Origin: Methylophilaceae bacterium
GTDB taxonomy: Bacteria > Pseudomonadota > Gammaproteobacteria > Burkholderiales > Methylophilaceae
Assembly: GCA_029244935.1 (NCBI GenBank)
Contig: JAQWQF010000018.1
Location: 1-57,728 of the forward strand
Length of the DNA stretch: 57,728 bases
Direction of reading: 5' to 3'
Shown: positions 36,010 through 45,765 of the stretch, piece by piece
Layout of the letters: each line of letters starts with the position of its first letter
Numbering within the stretch: the stretch's first letter is position 1
The notes under the pieces: model-generated
Databases searched by the model: none
What the model was told of the DNA's origin: nothing
What the model saw: only the letters and a program-made list of their open reading frames with translations
Made by a program: the position numbers and the translations under genes

Positions 36010-36070
36010 AGAGACGCTTGATATTTTTATACCTACCGTTATTTAAATCCTTGGAAAATATAGATCAAAT

Positions 36071-38023
36071 TTGATAGCTAATAAAAATAAAAAAATGAGT
36101 CTTTCGCAACTGATGAGCTCAATGAGATTTGCAATCACAATGCTTTCTTTTGTTGGTATTGCTTCGATTATTGGAACAATATTAAAACAAAAACAACCCT
36201 ATGAAAGTTATATTATTAAGTTTGGGCAATTTTGGTTTGATATTTTTAAGCACTTAGATTTATTTAATGTGTATCAGGCCATATGGTTCTTGATTATTTT
36301 AGTTTTCCTTATTACTTCAACTTCTTTGTGTGTTGTTAGAAATAGCCCTAGCATTCTCAGAGAGTATCATAAATTTCAGGATCAAATTCGCGAGAAATCC
36401 CTTCGCTCATTTAAGCATTCTTATGAAATAAAGATTCCTATATTTAATAAGTTAAATCTAATTTCATTATTAGAAAAAAATAGCTTTAAAGTTCGACAGA
36501 AAAGTAATCCTTCTGGAGATTTGTTGATTGTTGCAAAGAAAGGTAGTTTCCAGAAGCTAGGCTATATATTTACTCATCTTGCTATCATCGTAATTAGTGC
36601 TGGTGGACTTTTGGATGGAAATTTAATATTAAAAACACAGGAATTATTAGGGCTTAAGGAAATACAGACTCAAGATATACCATTATCTGAGATTCCTAGC
36701 AAAAGTCGGCTAAACGTAAATAATTTTTCATATCGAGCTAATGTATTATTATCCGAAGGGGAAAAACAGGATGTTGGTGTAATTCCATCTAAAGACGGGT
36801 ACTTAATTCAAGAATTACCTTTCTCTATTGGTTTAAAAGATTTTAATATTGAGCATTATTCCTCTGGGCAGCCAAAATCATATGAAAGTGATTTAATTTT
36901 GACAAGTAAGTCAACAGGTAAGACAAAGGAGCAAAAGATTAGTGTTAATAAGCCATTGACCTTTGAGGGAGTGACAATTTATCAGTCAGACTTTCAGGAT
37001 GGTGGAACAAAGTTAAAAATCATGGTTACAGATCTTCAATCTAATGATAAACCACAAACCATGAATGCTGAAGTCTTCAAAATTAATAATCTAATTTATA
37101 TGGATCAGTCATATTCATTTGAATTTGATGACTTTAGGCTATTTAATATTTTAGATATTGATAGCTCTCAAAAGAAGAATTCACAGAATGTGGGGCCAAA
37201 TTTCACTTATAAAATTAGAAACCAATCTGGCCAGGCAAATGAATATCAAACATATCAAATGCCAATGAAGCTAGATGGAAGATACTTTTTTGTAAGTGGA
37301 ATGAGGCCAACACCTCAAGAAGATTATAAGTTTCTAAAAATGCCTGCTGATGCTAAGGGAAGTCTTGAAGGATTTTTTATTTTTAAAAATTTACTTCTAG
37401 ATAAAAAAAATATTGAAAGGGCTATTAATAAAGTAATCTTATCTTCCTCATCCAGTAAAGCGGTTAATACTGATAATTTAAAGCTAAGTACCTCAAAACT
37501 TTTTAGAACTTTTCAGCAAGGTGGCTATAACGCGATTGCGCTAAGTATTGATAAGAATATTCCAGGCACAGAGCAAGAATCTGCTGCAAATGCCTACATT
37601 AAAATTATCCTTTTAGTAGCAAATCAGATATTGCTTGATTATCAAAGCACTAATATTTTAGATAAATTTTTTAATTTCGAAGATTTGCCATTATTCACCC
37701 AGGATGCATTAAATGCATATAGTGATAGTTTTTTTTATGGGACTCCTTTATTTCTTGAATTAAAAGAATTTGAGCATGTCCAAGCGAGTGGGTTACAGTT
37801 AACAAAATCTCCAGGTAAGTTTTGGGTATACCTAGGATCCATTATGTTAGTCATTGGAATTTTTTGTATGATTTATATTCAAGAAGTTCGTTTATGGATA
37901 CTAAAAAAGAAAAATAGTAAGAATATTTTATTAACACTAACAACAAATCGTCATCATCTAACATTTGATTCATATGTTGATGAAATAAAAAATAAGATTA
38001 ATGCGTTAAGTAAAAAAGGATAA
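36071..38023 (+). CDS. resB: Cytochrome c biogenesis protein ResB (Ccs1)
   Basis: A 650-residue ResB/Ccs1 membrane protein of system II cytochrome c maturation, thought to help deliver reduced haem and apocytochrome with CcsA. It has three N-terminal helices, a long periplasmic domain (about 200-580) and a final helix (WVYLGSIMLVIGIFCMIYIQ). The N-terminal SMRFAITMLSFVGIASIIGT and GSFQKLGYIFTHLAIIVI are family-typical. Start is TTG 36071, or ATG 36095 giving SLSQLMSS. Confidence 0.87.
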   Translation: MIANKNKKMSLSQLMSSMRFAITMLSFVGIASIIGTILKQKQPYESYIIKFGQFWFDIFKHLDLFNVYQAIWFLIILVFLITSTSLCVVRNSPSILREYHKFQDQIREKSLRSFKHSYEIKIPIFNKLNLISLLEKNSFKVRQKSNPSGDLLIVAKKGSFQKLGYIFTHLAIIVISAGGLLDGNLILKTQELLGLKEIQTQDIPLSEIPSKSRLNVNNFSYRANVLLSEGEKQDVGVIPSKDGYLIQELPFSIGLKDFNIEHYSSGQPKSYESDLILTSKSTGKTKEQKISVNKPLTFEGVTIYQSDFQDGGTKLKIMVTDLQSNDKPQTMNAEVFKINNLIYMDQSYSFEFDDFRLFNILDIDSSQKKNSQNVGPNFTYKIRNQSGQANEYQTYQMPMKLDGRYFFVSGMRPTPQEDYKFLKMPADAKGSLEGFFIFKNLLLDKKNIERAINKVILSSSSSKAVNTDNLKLSTSKLFRTFQQGGYNAIALSIDKNIPGTEQESAANAYIKIILLVANQILLDYQSTNILDKFFNFEDLPLFTQDALNAYSDSFFYGTPLFLELKEFEHVQASGLQLTKSPGKFWVYLGSIMLVIGIFCMIYIQEVRLWILKKKNSKNILLTLTTNRHHLTFDSYVDEIKNKINALSKKG

Positions 38024-38025
38024 AT

Positions 38026-39135
38026 ATGAAAGATCAAGTGAGTCTTTATAATAAAATTTTTATCAGCAGCCTAGTTGCTTTAGCTTCCTATGCCCTGATT
38101 AAGTTTCACAATTATATGGATGGCTATGAAATTGCTATTTTAATTAGTTCTATTTTTGCTTTTTCATGGTTAGGATTTTCTTGGGCTAACTTTAAGAACT
38201 TCTTCATTACTATTTTCCTTTTATCTTTTTTATCAATCTTTCTTTATCAGGGAAATTTATTTATTGCTGAAGAGGATTTCTTTTTAAAATATTTTCTTTC
38301 AAGCCAGTCAGCAATAATGTGGATGAGCGCGTTGTATCCATTAAGCTTAATTATTTACTGGTTTCATCTTTTTAATTCTCAAGAATTTTCAGGAAAGTTA
38401 GCTTCTAGCTTAGTATGGATTGCAACGACTCTCGGCACATCCGGACTTCTTATCCGCTGGTATGAATCTTACTTAATCAATATTGATATTGGGCATATTC
38501 CAATTAGTAATCTCTATGAAGTTTTTGTTCTGTTTTGTATTATTACTGCACTAATTTATATGTACTATGAAGAAAGAATAGGCACAAAAAAGCTTGGCGC
38601 TTTTATTTTAGTGATCATCAATATTGCAGTCGGATTTTTACTTTGGTATAGCTTCGCAAAAGGAGCGCATGAAATCCAACCTTTAGTCCCAGCCTTGCAG
38701 TCATATTGGATGAAAATTCATGTGCCAGCTAATTTTATTGGTTATGGTGCATTTGCAATTGCAGCTATGGTTTCTATGGCATATCTTGTTGTAGACAAAG
38801 GATGGTTAACTAAATATTTACCAGAAAAAGAAGTATTAGAAGATATGACTTATCGAACAATAGCTATTGGCTTTATATTTTTTACAATTGCAACAATACT
38901 CGGTGCAGTTTGGGCTGCTGAGGCATGGGGTGGATATTGGTCATGGGATCCTAAAGAAACATGGGCTCTCATTGTATGGTTAAATTATGCAGCTTGGCTT
39001 CATTTAAGGCTTATTAAGGGGCTTAGAGGTAATTTACTTGCATGGTGGTCAATTATTGGCTTATTTATTACAGCTTTTTGCTTTTTAGGGGTTAATTTAT
39101 TTTTGTCTGGATTACATTCGTACGGTGAATTATAA
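38026..39135 (+). CDS. ccsA: Cytochrome c biogenesis protein CcsA/CcsB (haem handling)
   Basis: A 369-residue polytopic membrane protein forming the system II haem exporter/ligase with ResB. The tryptophan-rich WWD-type motif AWGGYWSWDPKETWALIVWL lies in the C-terminal part. Flanking His residues (for example IHVPANFIGYG, LHSYGEL) are suited to haem ligation. It starts 2 bases after resB and so is probably translated with it. Confidence 0.9.
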   Translation: MKDQVSLYNKIFISSLVALASYALIKFHNYMDGYEIAILISSIFAFSWLGFSWANFKNFFITIFLLSFLSIFLYQGNLFIAEEDFFLKYFLSSQSAIMWMSALYPLSLIIYWFHLFNSQEFSGKLASSLVWIATTLGTSGLLIRWYESYLINIDIGHIPISNLYEVFVLFCIITALIYMYYEERIGTKKLGAFILVIINIAVGFLLWYSFAKGAHEIQPLVPALQSYWMKIHVPANFIGYGAFAIAAMVSMAYLVVDKGWLTKYLPEKEVLEDMTYRTIAIGFIFFTIATILGAVWAAEAWGGYWSWDPKETWALIVWLNYAAWLHLRLIKGLRGNLLAWWSIIGLFITAFCFLGVNLFLSGLHSYGEL

Positions 39136-39197
39136 AAATTTGTCCATTTTAAGTTAGAATTAAACTTAAGTTAATTAATTTTAGATTTAATAAATTT

Positions 39198-39992
39198 ATG
39201 CCAAACAGTATTATCTCCATTAAAGATTTAAATTTTGGTTATGGCGACCACCTTTTGCACAAAGGAATTGATATGGAGTTTCCACGAGGCAAAGTATCAG
39301 CCATTATGGGAGGGAGTGGTAGCGGTAAAACCACTATTCTCAGATTAATTGGAGGACAAATAAAGCCAACTTCTGGCCAGGTAGACGTTGATGGTACGAT
39401 CGTGCATCAACAAAATAGAGATGGTATTTATCGATTACGTCGAAAAATGGGAATGTTATTTCAGCACGGAGCACTTTTTAGCGACCTTTCAGTTTTTGAG
39501 AATGTTGCATTTCCTATGAGAGAGCATACAGATTTGCCTGAAAATATAATAAAAGATTTGGTTTTATTAAAATTGAATGCTGTGGGATTAAGAGGGGCGG
39601 CATACCTAATGCCCCCTGAATTATCAGGAGGTATGGCAAGACGGGTGGCCTTAGCACGGGCAATTGCGTTAGATCCTGATATTATTATGTATGATGAGCC
39701 TTTTGCTGGCCTAGATCCAATTTCAATGGCAGTTATATGTGATCTAATTAGATCATTAAATGATGCGTTAGGAGCTACTTCAATTATAGTAACGCATGAT
39801 GTAGCAGAAACATTTTCATTTGCAGACTATATATATTTTGTTGCGGACGGGGTAGTTGCCGCAGAAGGTTCTCCAAAACAATTAATGGCATCTAAATTAC
39901 CTTTTGTAAAACAATTTATTCATGCTGAAAAGGATGGGCCAGTTCCATTTCACTATAATGCGCGGAGTATAAAAGAAGATCTAGCTCTTTAG
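39198..39992 (+). CDS. mlaF: Phospholipid ABC transporter ATPase MlaF
   Basis: A 264-residue ABC ATPase of the Mla system maintaining outer-membrane lipid asymmetry. Walker A is GGSGSGKT (38-45), the signature is LSGGMARRVALARA, Walker B is IIMYDEPFAGLD and the switch His is in VTHDVAETF. The C-terminal extension characteristic of MlaF is present. First gene of mlaFEDCB, followed by mlaE after 14 bases. Confidence 0.94.
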   Translation: MPNSIISIKDLNFGYGDHLLHKGIDMEFPRGKVSAIMGGSGSGKTTILRLIGGQIKPTSGQVDVDGTIVHQQNRDGIYRLRRKMGMLFQHGALFSDLSVFENVAFPMREHTDLPENIIKDLVLLKLNAVGLRGAAYLMPPELSGGMARRVALARAIALDPDIIMYDEPFAGLDPISMAVICDLIRSLNDALGATSIIVTHDVAETFSFADYIYFVADGVVAAEGSPKQLMASKLPFVKQFIHAEKDGPVPFHYNARSIKEDLAL

Positions 39993-40006
39993 AGAAAATT
40001 AACAAT

Positions 40007-40795
40007 ATGAAAAATTTATTAAATTTTTTTGAAAACATAGGTAATGCTTTTTCAAGTCGCGCACTTAGATTAGGAGCTGCAACGCGACTTTTCTTTCTTA
40101 TATTAGTTTATTCTGCTGACAGCTTCAAAAGAATTCATCTCACTATTCGTGAAATTTACTTCACAGGGGTGATGTCGTTGATAATTATAATTGTTTCTGC
40201 ATTTTTCGTCGGAATGGTGCTTGGTCTGCAAGGTTACTATACTTTACAAAAATATGGATCTTCTGAAGCAATTGGAGTGTTAGTTGCATTAGCACTAGTT
40301 AGAGAATTAGGGCCTGTTGTTACAGCTCTTTTATTTGCAGGTAGAGCAGGAACAGCCATAACTGCTGAAATAGGTCTAATGAAAGCAACAGAACAATTAT
40401 CAGCTATGGAGATGATGGCAGTAAGTCCTATTGCTAGAATTATTGCACCAAGATTTTGGGCTGGTGTAATTACGATGCCTATACTGGCTTCAATTTTTTC
40501 AATGGTAGGAGTCTTAGGGGGCTATGTAGTTGCTGTTCCAGTAATTGGGGTTGATGAAGGAGCATTTTGGTCCCAGATGCAGGCGAATGTTGACTTTAGA
40601 TTTGATATTGTAAATGGAGTGATTAAGAGTGTGGTGTTTGGGATTGCATGTACAATCATTGCACTTTTTGAAGGCTTTGATGCGCCCCCAACTGCAGAGG
40701 GTGTTAGTCGTGCTACAACTAGAACAGTTGTGACATCTTCATTGGCTATTCTAGCTCTAGATTTTGTGCTTACATCATTTATGATTAGTGGTTAA
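40007..40795 (+). CDS. mlaE: Phospholipid ABC transporter permease MlaE
   Basis: A 262-residue MlaE/YrbE permease with five to six membrane helices. Family motifs are FVGMVLGLQGYYTLQKYGSS, ALVRELGPVVTALLFAGRAG and IGLMKATEQLSAMEMMAVSP. The last of these is the EQ-loop that contacts MlaF. Confidence 0.94.
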   Translation: MKNLLNFFENIGNAFSSRALRLGAATRLFFLILVYSADSFKRIHLTIREIYFTGVMSLIIIIVSAFFVGMVLGLQGYYTLQKYGSSEAIGVLVALALVRELGPVVTALLFAGRAGTAITAEIGLMKATEQLSAMEMMAVSPIARIIAPRFWAGVITMPILASIFSMVGVLGGYVVAVPVIGVDEGAFWSQMQANVDFRFDIVNGVIKSVVFGIACTIIALFEGFDAPPTAEGVSRATTRTVVTSSLAILALDFVLTSFMISG

Positions 40796-40822
40796 AATAC
40801 ACACAAGGACTAAAGGATTAAT

Positions 40823-41284
40823 ATGGATAAAATTAAACTTGATGCATGGGTAGGAATATTTGTCGCAATTGGCATTATTTCGTTGCTAGGCCTTGCAATG
40901 AAAGTAGGAAATCTTACCTCTAATGATATTAGAGAGACTTATATGGTGACAGCAAATTTTGAAAATATTGGCGGCTTAAAACCTAGGGCCCCGGTAAAAG
41001 GTGCAGGGGTTGTTGTAGGAAGAGTTAATTCAATTATATTTGATACTGAAGCCTATCATGCTGTTGTTAGCATTGACATTGATAAGAGGTATGTCTTTCC
41101 AAAAGATACATTTGCTAATATATATACAGCAGGCTTATTGGGAGAGCAATATATAGGTCTTGAGGCTGGAGGGGACGAAAAAAATTTACAGCAGGGAGAT
41201 AGAATTACACAGACTCAAGATGCTGTTGTCCTAGAAAAATTAATAAGTCAATTTCTTTATAGCAAAGCATCAGAGGAGGAATAA
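40823..41284 (+). CDS. mlaD: Phospholipid-binding MCE protein MlaD
   Basis: A 153-residue MCE-domain protein with one N-terminal membrane helix (about 8-27) and a single MCE domain (TANFENIGGLKPRAPVKGAG ... TAGLLGEQYIGLEAGG). MlaD forms a hexameric periplasmic ring on MlaFE. It is shorter than E. coli MlaD (183), lacking part of the C-terminal tail. Confidence 0.93.
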   Translation: MDKIKLDAWVGIFVAIGIISLLGLAMKVGNLTSNDIRETYMVTANFENIGGLKPRAPVKGAGVVVGRVNSIIFDTEAYHAVVSIDIDKRYVFPKDTFANIYTAGLLGEQYIGLEAGGDEKNLQQGDRITQTQDAVVLEKLISQFLYSKASEEE

Positions 41285-41285
41285 A

Positions 41286-41900
41286 ATGAATTTTTTCTCA
41301 TTTAAGAACTGGGTTCTCACCTTTGCATTAATTGTATTTTCGACTGGAGCCTTTGCCGGCCTTGCACCTGATGAACTAGTTAGGAAAACTGCAGATGACG
41401 TTATTTCTGCAATAAAGAGTGATAAAGATATCCAGAATGGAAATAAGCAAAAGATATACCAACTAGCAGAAGAAAAAATATTACCAAGTTTTGACTTTGA
41501 AAGAATTTCGAGGCTAGTTCTAGGTAAGGCATGGCGGAAAGCAACTGATCAGCAAAAAAAACAATTTAAGGCTGAGTTTAGAAGTTTATTACTAAGAACT
41601 TATTCTATAGCATTATCAAAATACAAAGATCAGGGTATTGAAATTAAACCAATGCGTATGAAGCCTTCAGATGAAATAGTAACTGTAAAAACAGAAATTG
41701 TTCAAGATGGAGCACAACCAATTAAAGTTAATTATGCATTAGCTAAAAATGAAGATTCTTGGTTAGTCTTTGATATTGTTATTGAGGGAGTAAGTTTGGT
41801 AACAAATTATAGAAGCCAATTTTCTAGTGAAATTCGAAAGGGTGGTATGGATTCATTAAATCAAAAACTAGCAAAAAAGAATAAGAGTAATAAAGATTGA
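41286..41900 (+). CDS. mlaC: Periplasmic phospholipid shuttle MlaC
   Basis: A 204-residue MlaC with a signal peptide (about 1-24, ending FAGLAP). It has the family core EEKILPSFDFERISRLVLGK, WRKATDQQKKQFKAEFRSLL and LVTNYRSQFSSEIRKGGMDS. It carries lipid between MlaD and the outer-membrane MlaA complex; mlaA is not in this window. Confidence 0.93.
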   Translation: MNFFSFKNWVLTFALIVFSTGAFAGLAPDELVRKTADDVISAIKSDKDIQNGNKQKIYQLAEEKILPSFDFERISRLVLGKAWRKATDQQKKQFKAEFRSLLLRTYSIALSKYKDQGIEIKPMRMKPSDEIVTVKTEIVQDGAQPIKVNYALAKNEDSWLVFDIVIEGVSLVTNYRSQFSSEIRKGGMDSLNQKLAKKNKSNKD

Positions 41901-42190
41901 TGGAATTTACTAAGACTGAAAATAATACTTGGGTGCTAAGAGGTAATTTAACATTTGAAAATATTTCTAAAGTAATTGATAAAGCCAGAGATTTTAATTG
42001 GAATAGTTCTATTACTATAGATATGAGAGGTGTAGGAGATATCGACACTTCTCTTTTGGCTCTTATTTTTCACTGGAAGCGATTAGCAAAAGCAAATAAA
42101 AATAATGTTTTTATTTCTTCTCCTCCTGAGAATCTTATGAAACTTGCCAGACTTTATGGCGCTGAAGAATTCATTTCAAGTAACAACTAG
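41900..42190 (+). CDS. mlaB: STAS-domain protein MlaB
   Basis: A 96-residue STAS protein that binds MlaF and stabilises the complex. The core is TWVLRGNLTFENISKVIDKA, then a Ser/Thr position in GDIDTSLLALIFHWKRLA. The ATG at 41900 overlaps the mlaC stop as TGATG; a TTG at 41897 is an alternative. Confidence 0.82.
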   Translation: MEFTKTENNTWVLRGNLTFENISKVIDKARDFNWNSSITIDMRGVGDIDTSLLALIFHWKRLAKANKNNVFISSPPENLMKLARLYGAEEFISSNN

Positions 42191-42229
42191 ATACTCCATT
42201 TTGGTAATATTTAAATATAAGAAAATAAT

Positions 42230-43141
42230 ATGAAGCCCGCTATTGTCTATCGAAATATAAAAAAAAATTATGGATCAGTTAATGCTGTAAATGGAATATC
42301 TTTATCTATTCCACAAGGAGAATTCTTTGGGCTCTTAGGTCCAAATGGAGCTGGGAAATCAACTATGATAAATATGTTGGGTGGACTAGCCTCTCCAACA
42401 TCAGGAAAAATATCAGTTATGGGTATGGATGTTCACAGCAACTATCAAGAGGCAAGGCACTTGGTTGGGATTGTTCCGCAAGAATTAGTTTTTGACCCAT
42501 TTTTTAACGTTAGAGAGATGTTACGGTTTCAGGCAGGTTATTTTGGTAAGGGTAGAGAAAATGATAAATGGGTGGATGAGGTAATAGACCGCCTAGACCT
42601 TCGAGATAAAGCAAACACAAATATGAGAAAGCTCTCAGGTGGAATGAAGAGGAGAGCATTAATTGCCCAAGCTCTTGTTCATCGACCACCAGTGATTGTT
42701 TTGGATGAGCCAACAGCAGGCGTCGACGTAGAGCTGAGGCAGAAGTTGTGGGGTTTTATTAAGGAGTTAAATAAGGAGGGCCATACAATTGTCTTAACAA
42801 CTCACTATTTAGAGGAAGCTGAGACGTTATGTAATTCTGTGGCTATGCTCAGATTAGGAAAAATAGTAGCACTTGATACTACTAGGAATTTACTTAAGAA
42901 ATTCTCAACTAAAAATTTGATGCTCCGGTTAAATTTTATGTCAAAAAAGGAACTGCCTAAGTCTGTAGAGAAATTTTCATATGTTGAGTCCGATGGCGCA
43001 TTTATTTTTCAATTAAAAAAAATTACTGATATTTCGCACATTACTGAGGCACTAAAAAAATCTAAAATTGAAATAATAGACATGCAAACAGTAGATACTG
43101 ATCTAGAGAATGTATTTTTAAAGTTAACAGGAGCTAAATAA
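42230..43141 (+). CDS. ABC-2 type transporter ATPase (YadG-like)
   Basis: A 303-residue ABC ATPase of an exporter pair resembling YadG/YadH. Walker A is GPNGAGKST (about 39-47), the signature is LSGGMKRRALIAQA, Walker B is VIVLDEPTAGVD, and the switch His is in LTTHYLEEAE. The C-terminal 80 residues are the usual extra domain of this class. Permease follows after 3 bases. Substrate unknown; adjacency to mla suggests envelope maintenance. Confidence 0.9.
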   Translation: MKPAIVYRNIKKNYGSVNAVNGISLSIPQGEFFGLLGPNGAGKSTMINMLGGLASPTSGKISVMGMDVHSNYQEARHLVGIVPQELVFDPFFNVREMLRFQAGYFGKGRENDKWVDEVIDRLDLRDKANTNMRKLSGGMKRRALIAQALVHRPPVIVLDEPTAGVDVELRQKLWGFIKELNKEGHTIVLTTHYLEEAETLCNSVAMLRLGKIVALDTTRNLLKKFSTKNLMLRLNFMSKKELPKSVEKFSYVESDGAFIFQLKKITDISHITEALKKSKIEIIDMQTVDTDLENVFLKLTGAK

Positions 43142-43144
43142 ATA

Positions 43145-43921
43145 TTGGTTACTTTAAAAACACAGATAATAGGAACTTGGACACTTCTTAAGAAGGAATT
43201 ATTAAGGTTCTGGCGCGTGGTCTTTCAAACAGTTGCTGCGCCTGTAATTTCTGGAATTTTATATCTATTAATATTTTCACATGTTCTTGATAGTCGACTT
43301 GAAGTTTATGAAGGGGTTCCATATGCGGCATTCTTAATTCCTGGATTAATTATGATGTCGTTATTACAAAATGCGTTCTCTAATAGCTCATCAAGCCTAA
43401 TTCAGGCAAAGGTAATGGGTAATATTGTTTTTCTTTTATTAACTCCTCTAAGTTATCTCCAATTATTTTTTGCATTTATAGTTGCATCAATTGCTAGAGG
43501 TATCTTTGTAGGTTTCTGTATCTATTTGATCGCAATTACCTATATTGATTTGCCAATAGAGCACCCATGGTTTTTATTTTTATTTGCAATGCTTGGTGGT
43601 GGACTTATGGGTGCTTTTGGAATTATTGCTGGTGTCTGGTGTGACAGGTTTGATCAAATGGCAGCATTTGGTAATTTTGTGATTATGCCTTTATCTATGT
43701 TATCGGGAGTTTTTTATTCTATTCATTCATTACCTGTTTCATGGCAAGGAGTTTCGCAACTAAACCCATTTTTTTATATGATTGATGGATTTAGGTTTGG
43801 TTTCTTTGGGCAATCTGATGTTTCTCCTTATTTTAGTTTGGGAGTTGTCGCTTTATTTTTTATTGTTTTATCTTTTATTACTATCAGAATGCTAAAATCT
43901 GGCTTTAAATTAAGAAATTAG
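43145..43921 (+). CDS. ABC-2 type transporter permease (YadH-like)
   Basis: A 258-residue six-helix ABC-2 permease. The N-terminal amphipathic KKELLRFWRVVFQTVAAPVI is typical, then FLIPGLIMMSLLQNAFSNSS and FVIMPLSMLSGVFYSIHSLP. It partners the ATPase upstream. Start is TTG 43145. The stop and the ibaG ATG abut directly. Confidence 0.88.
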   Translation: MVTLKTQIIGTWTLLKKELLRFWRVVFQTVAAPVISGILYLLIFSHVLDSRLEVYEGVPYAAFLIPGLIMMSLLQNAFSNSSSSLIQAKVMGNIVFLLLTPLSYLQLFFAFIVASIARGIFVGFCIYLIAITYIDLPIEHPWFLFLFAMLGGGLMGAFGIIAGVWCDRFDQMAAFGNFVIMPLSMLSGVFYSIHSLPVSWQGVSQLNPFFYMIDGFRFGFFGQSDVSPYFSLGVVALFFIVLSFITIRMLKSGFKLRN

Positions 43922-44167
43922 ATGATGTCCCCTAAAAAAATTAAAGATACTATTTCTGCTAACATTATCTGTGATTTTATAGAGATTAAAGGTGATGATG
44001 GAACTCATTTTGAGGCAATTATAGTTAGTAAGGAATTTGAAAATATTTCAGTGCTAAAACAGCATCAATTAGTTTATAGCTCTTTGGGTGAAATGATGCA
44101 AGAAGACATACATGCTTTGTCAATTAAGACCTATAAAGTGAAAGAATGGAATCAGATAATTAAATAA
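43922..44167 (+). CDS. ibaG: BolA-family protein IbaG
   Basis: An 81-residue BolA/IbaG protein. The class II KH-like fold is evident from GDDGTHFEAIIVSKEFEN and LKQHQLVYSSLGEMMQEDIH, where the conserved His could help bind a [2Fe-2S] cluster bridged to a monothiol glutaredoxin. Such a glutaredoxin (grxD) is the next gene, 18 bases on. In E. coli ibaG lies directly before murA; here grxD is in between. Confidence 0.88.
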   Translation: MMSPKKIKDTISANIICDFIEIKGDDGTHFEAIIVSKEFENISVLKQHQLVYSSLGEMMQEDIHALSIKTYKVKEWNQIIK

Positions 44168-44185
44168 TGGTGGAGATAATAAATT

Positions 44186-44494
44186 ATGACTGCAAGTAAT
44201 AAAATTAAAGAAATAGTAGATGGAAATCCAATTGTGCTTTTTATGAAGGGAAATCCAAAATTTCCTCAATGTGGTTTTTCGAGTATGGCTTGCCAAATTC
44301 TAGATGCATGTGGAGCAACCTATGAGACTGTTGACGTTTTACAGGATCCTGAAATTAGGGAAGGTATAAAAGTCTATTCTAACTGGCCAACGATTCCTCA
44401 ATTATATGTTAAGGGCGAATTTAATGGAGGAGCTGACATAATGAAAGAAATGTATGAATCTGGAGAGTTAGCCAAGATTGTATCAGGTAATTAA
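44186..44494 (+). CDS. grxD: Monothiol glutaredoxin GrxD (Grx4 type)
   Basis: A 102-residue monothiol glutaredoxin with the CGFS active site (Cys29 in [10 protein letters not shown]), preceded by VLFMKGNPK and followed by [20 protein letters not shown]. These residues bind glutathione and a [2Fe-2S] cluster. Family members ferry Fe-S clusters and form heterodimers with BolA proteins. Located 2 bases before murA. Confidence 0.94.
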   Translation: MTASNKIKEIVDGNPIVLFMKGNPKFPQCGFSSMACQILDACGATYETVDVLQDPEIREGIKVYSNWPTIPQLYVKGEFNGGADIMKEMYESGELAKIVSGN

Positions 44495-44496
44495 TC

Positions 44497-45765
44497 TTGG
44501 ATAGTCTTATTATTCAGGGCCAACGAAAATTATTTGGCGATGTATTAATCTCAGGTGCTAAAAATGCAGCATTACCAATACTTATAAGCTCTTTGTTGAC
44601 CCCTGGGAAGTTGGTACTTAAAAATGTCCCAAAACTTTTTGATATTCAAACAACTGAAAAATTACTGCATTTTCTTGGTGTCGAAATAAATAAAGATGAA
44701 AGCTCAATAGAATTAAATGCAAAGTTGATTAATCATATAGATGCTCCGTATGACCTTGTAAAAACTATGCGAGCATCAATTTTAGTTTTAGGCCCTTTAC
44801 TATCCAGGTTTAGTAAGGCACGAGTTTCTCTTCCAGGTGGATGTGCTATAGGCTCAAGACCAGTAGATATTCATATTCGTGGATTTGAGGCTATGGGAGC
44901 AAGAATTAATATAGATCAGGGGTATATCAATGCTAGCTCAGAACATTTACCTGATGGAAGATTAATTGGTACAACTATTAATATGGATCAAGTTACAGTG
45001 ACAGGAACAGAAAATTTAATGATGGCTGCTACCCTAGCCAGAGGAGAAACTATTCTTGATAATGCAGCAAAAGAACCTGAAGTGGTCGATTTGGGTAATT
45101 GTTTAATAAAGATGGGGGCTAAGATTTTAGGTCTTGGCACAAAAAAAATTACAATCACAGGGGTTGAAAGTTTATCCGGTACAAAGCATGCAGTAATGTT
45201 TGATAGGATTGAGGCGGGAACATATTTAGTAGCTACCGCAATGACTGGTGGGGAAATTTGTTGTCATGGAGTAGATGCAGATAAGATAGAAGCAATTATT
45301 CTTAAGCTTAAGGAAGCTGGGGCAGAAATTAAGATAAATGATGAGAAGATTACTATTAAGAGTGATGGTCATTTAAAAGCTATTAATTTAACAACATCAC
45401 CATATCCTGGTTTTCCTACTGATATGCAGGCACAGTTTATGGCAATGAATACCATCGCAAAAGGTACAAGTGAGATAACGGAAACAATTTTTGAAAATAG
45501 ATTTATGCATGTCCAGGAATTAGTCAGGATGGGTGCAAATATTGATATAAAAAAAAATACAGCTATCATTAGGGGTGATGATAAATTAAGCGGAGCTAAT
45601 GTTATGGCAACAGATCTAAGAGCATCAGCTTCATTAGTATTAGCTGCACTTTCAGCTAAAGGAGAGACAAAAATTGAAAGAATATATCACTTGGATAGAG
45701 GTTATGAGATGCTTGAGGAAAAATTTAATCAAATTGGCGCAAAGATCAAAAGGGTAAATCAATGA
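44497..45765 (+). CDS. murA: UDP-N-acetylglucosamine 1-carboxyvinyltransferase
   Basis: A 422-residue MurA catalysing the first committed step of peptidoglycan synthesis. Active-site Cys116 is in [13 protein letters not shown], the fosfomycin target. The N-terminus [20 protein letters not shown] and the C-terminal [17 protein letters not shown] match the family. Start is TTG 44497, giving the standard N-terminus. The 3' end overlaps hisG by 4 bases, tying cell wall synthesis to the his operon. Confidence 0.96.
   Translation: MDSLIIQGQRKLFGDVLISGAKNAALPILISSLLTPGKLVLKNVPKLFDIQTTEKLLHFLGVEINKDESSIELNAKLINHIDAPYDLVKTMRASILVLGPLLSRFSKARVSLPGGCAIGSRPVDIHIRGFEAMGARINIDQGYINASSEHLPDGRLIGTTINMDQVTVTGTENLMMAATLARGETILDNAAKEPEVVDLGNCLIKMGAKILGLGTKKITITGVESLSGTKHAVMFDRIEAGTYLVATAMTGGEICCHGVDADKIEAIILKLKEAGAEIKINDEKITIKSDGHLKAINLTTSPYPGFPTDMQAQFMAMNTIAKGTSEITETIFENRFMHVQELVRMGANIDIKKNTAIIRGDDKLSGANVMATDLRASASLVLAALSAKGETKIERIYHLDRGYEMLEEKFNQIGAKIKRVNQ

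Noticed and set aside
39149-39172. AT-only inverted repeat between ccsA and mlaF
   Set aside because: A 7-bp stem (TTAAGTT/AACTTAA) with no GC and no U-tract is too weak for a terminator, and such palindromes are expected by chance in AT-rich gaps.
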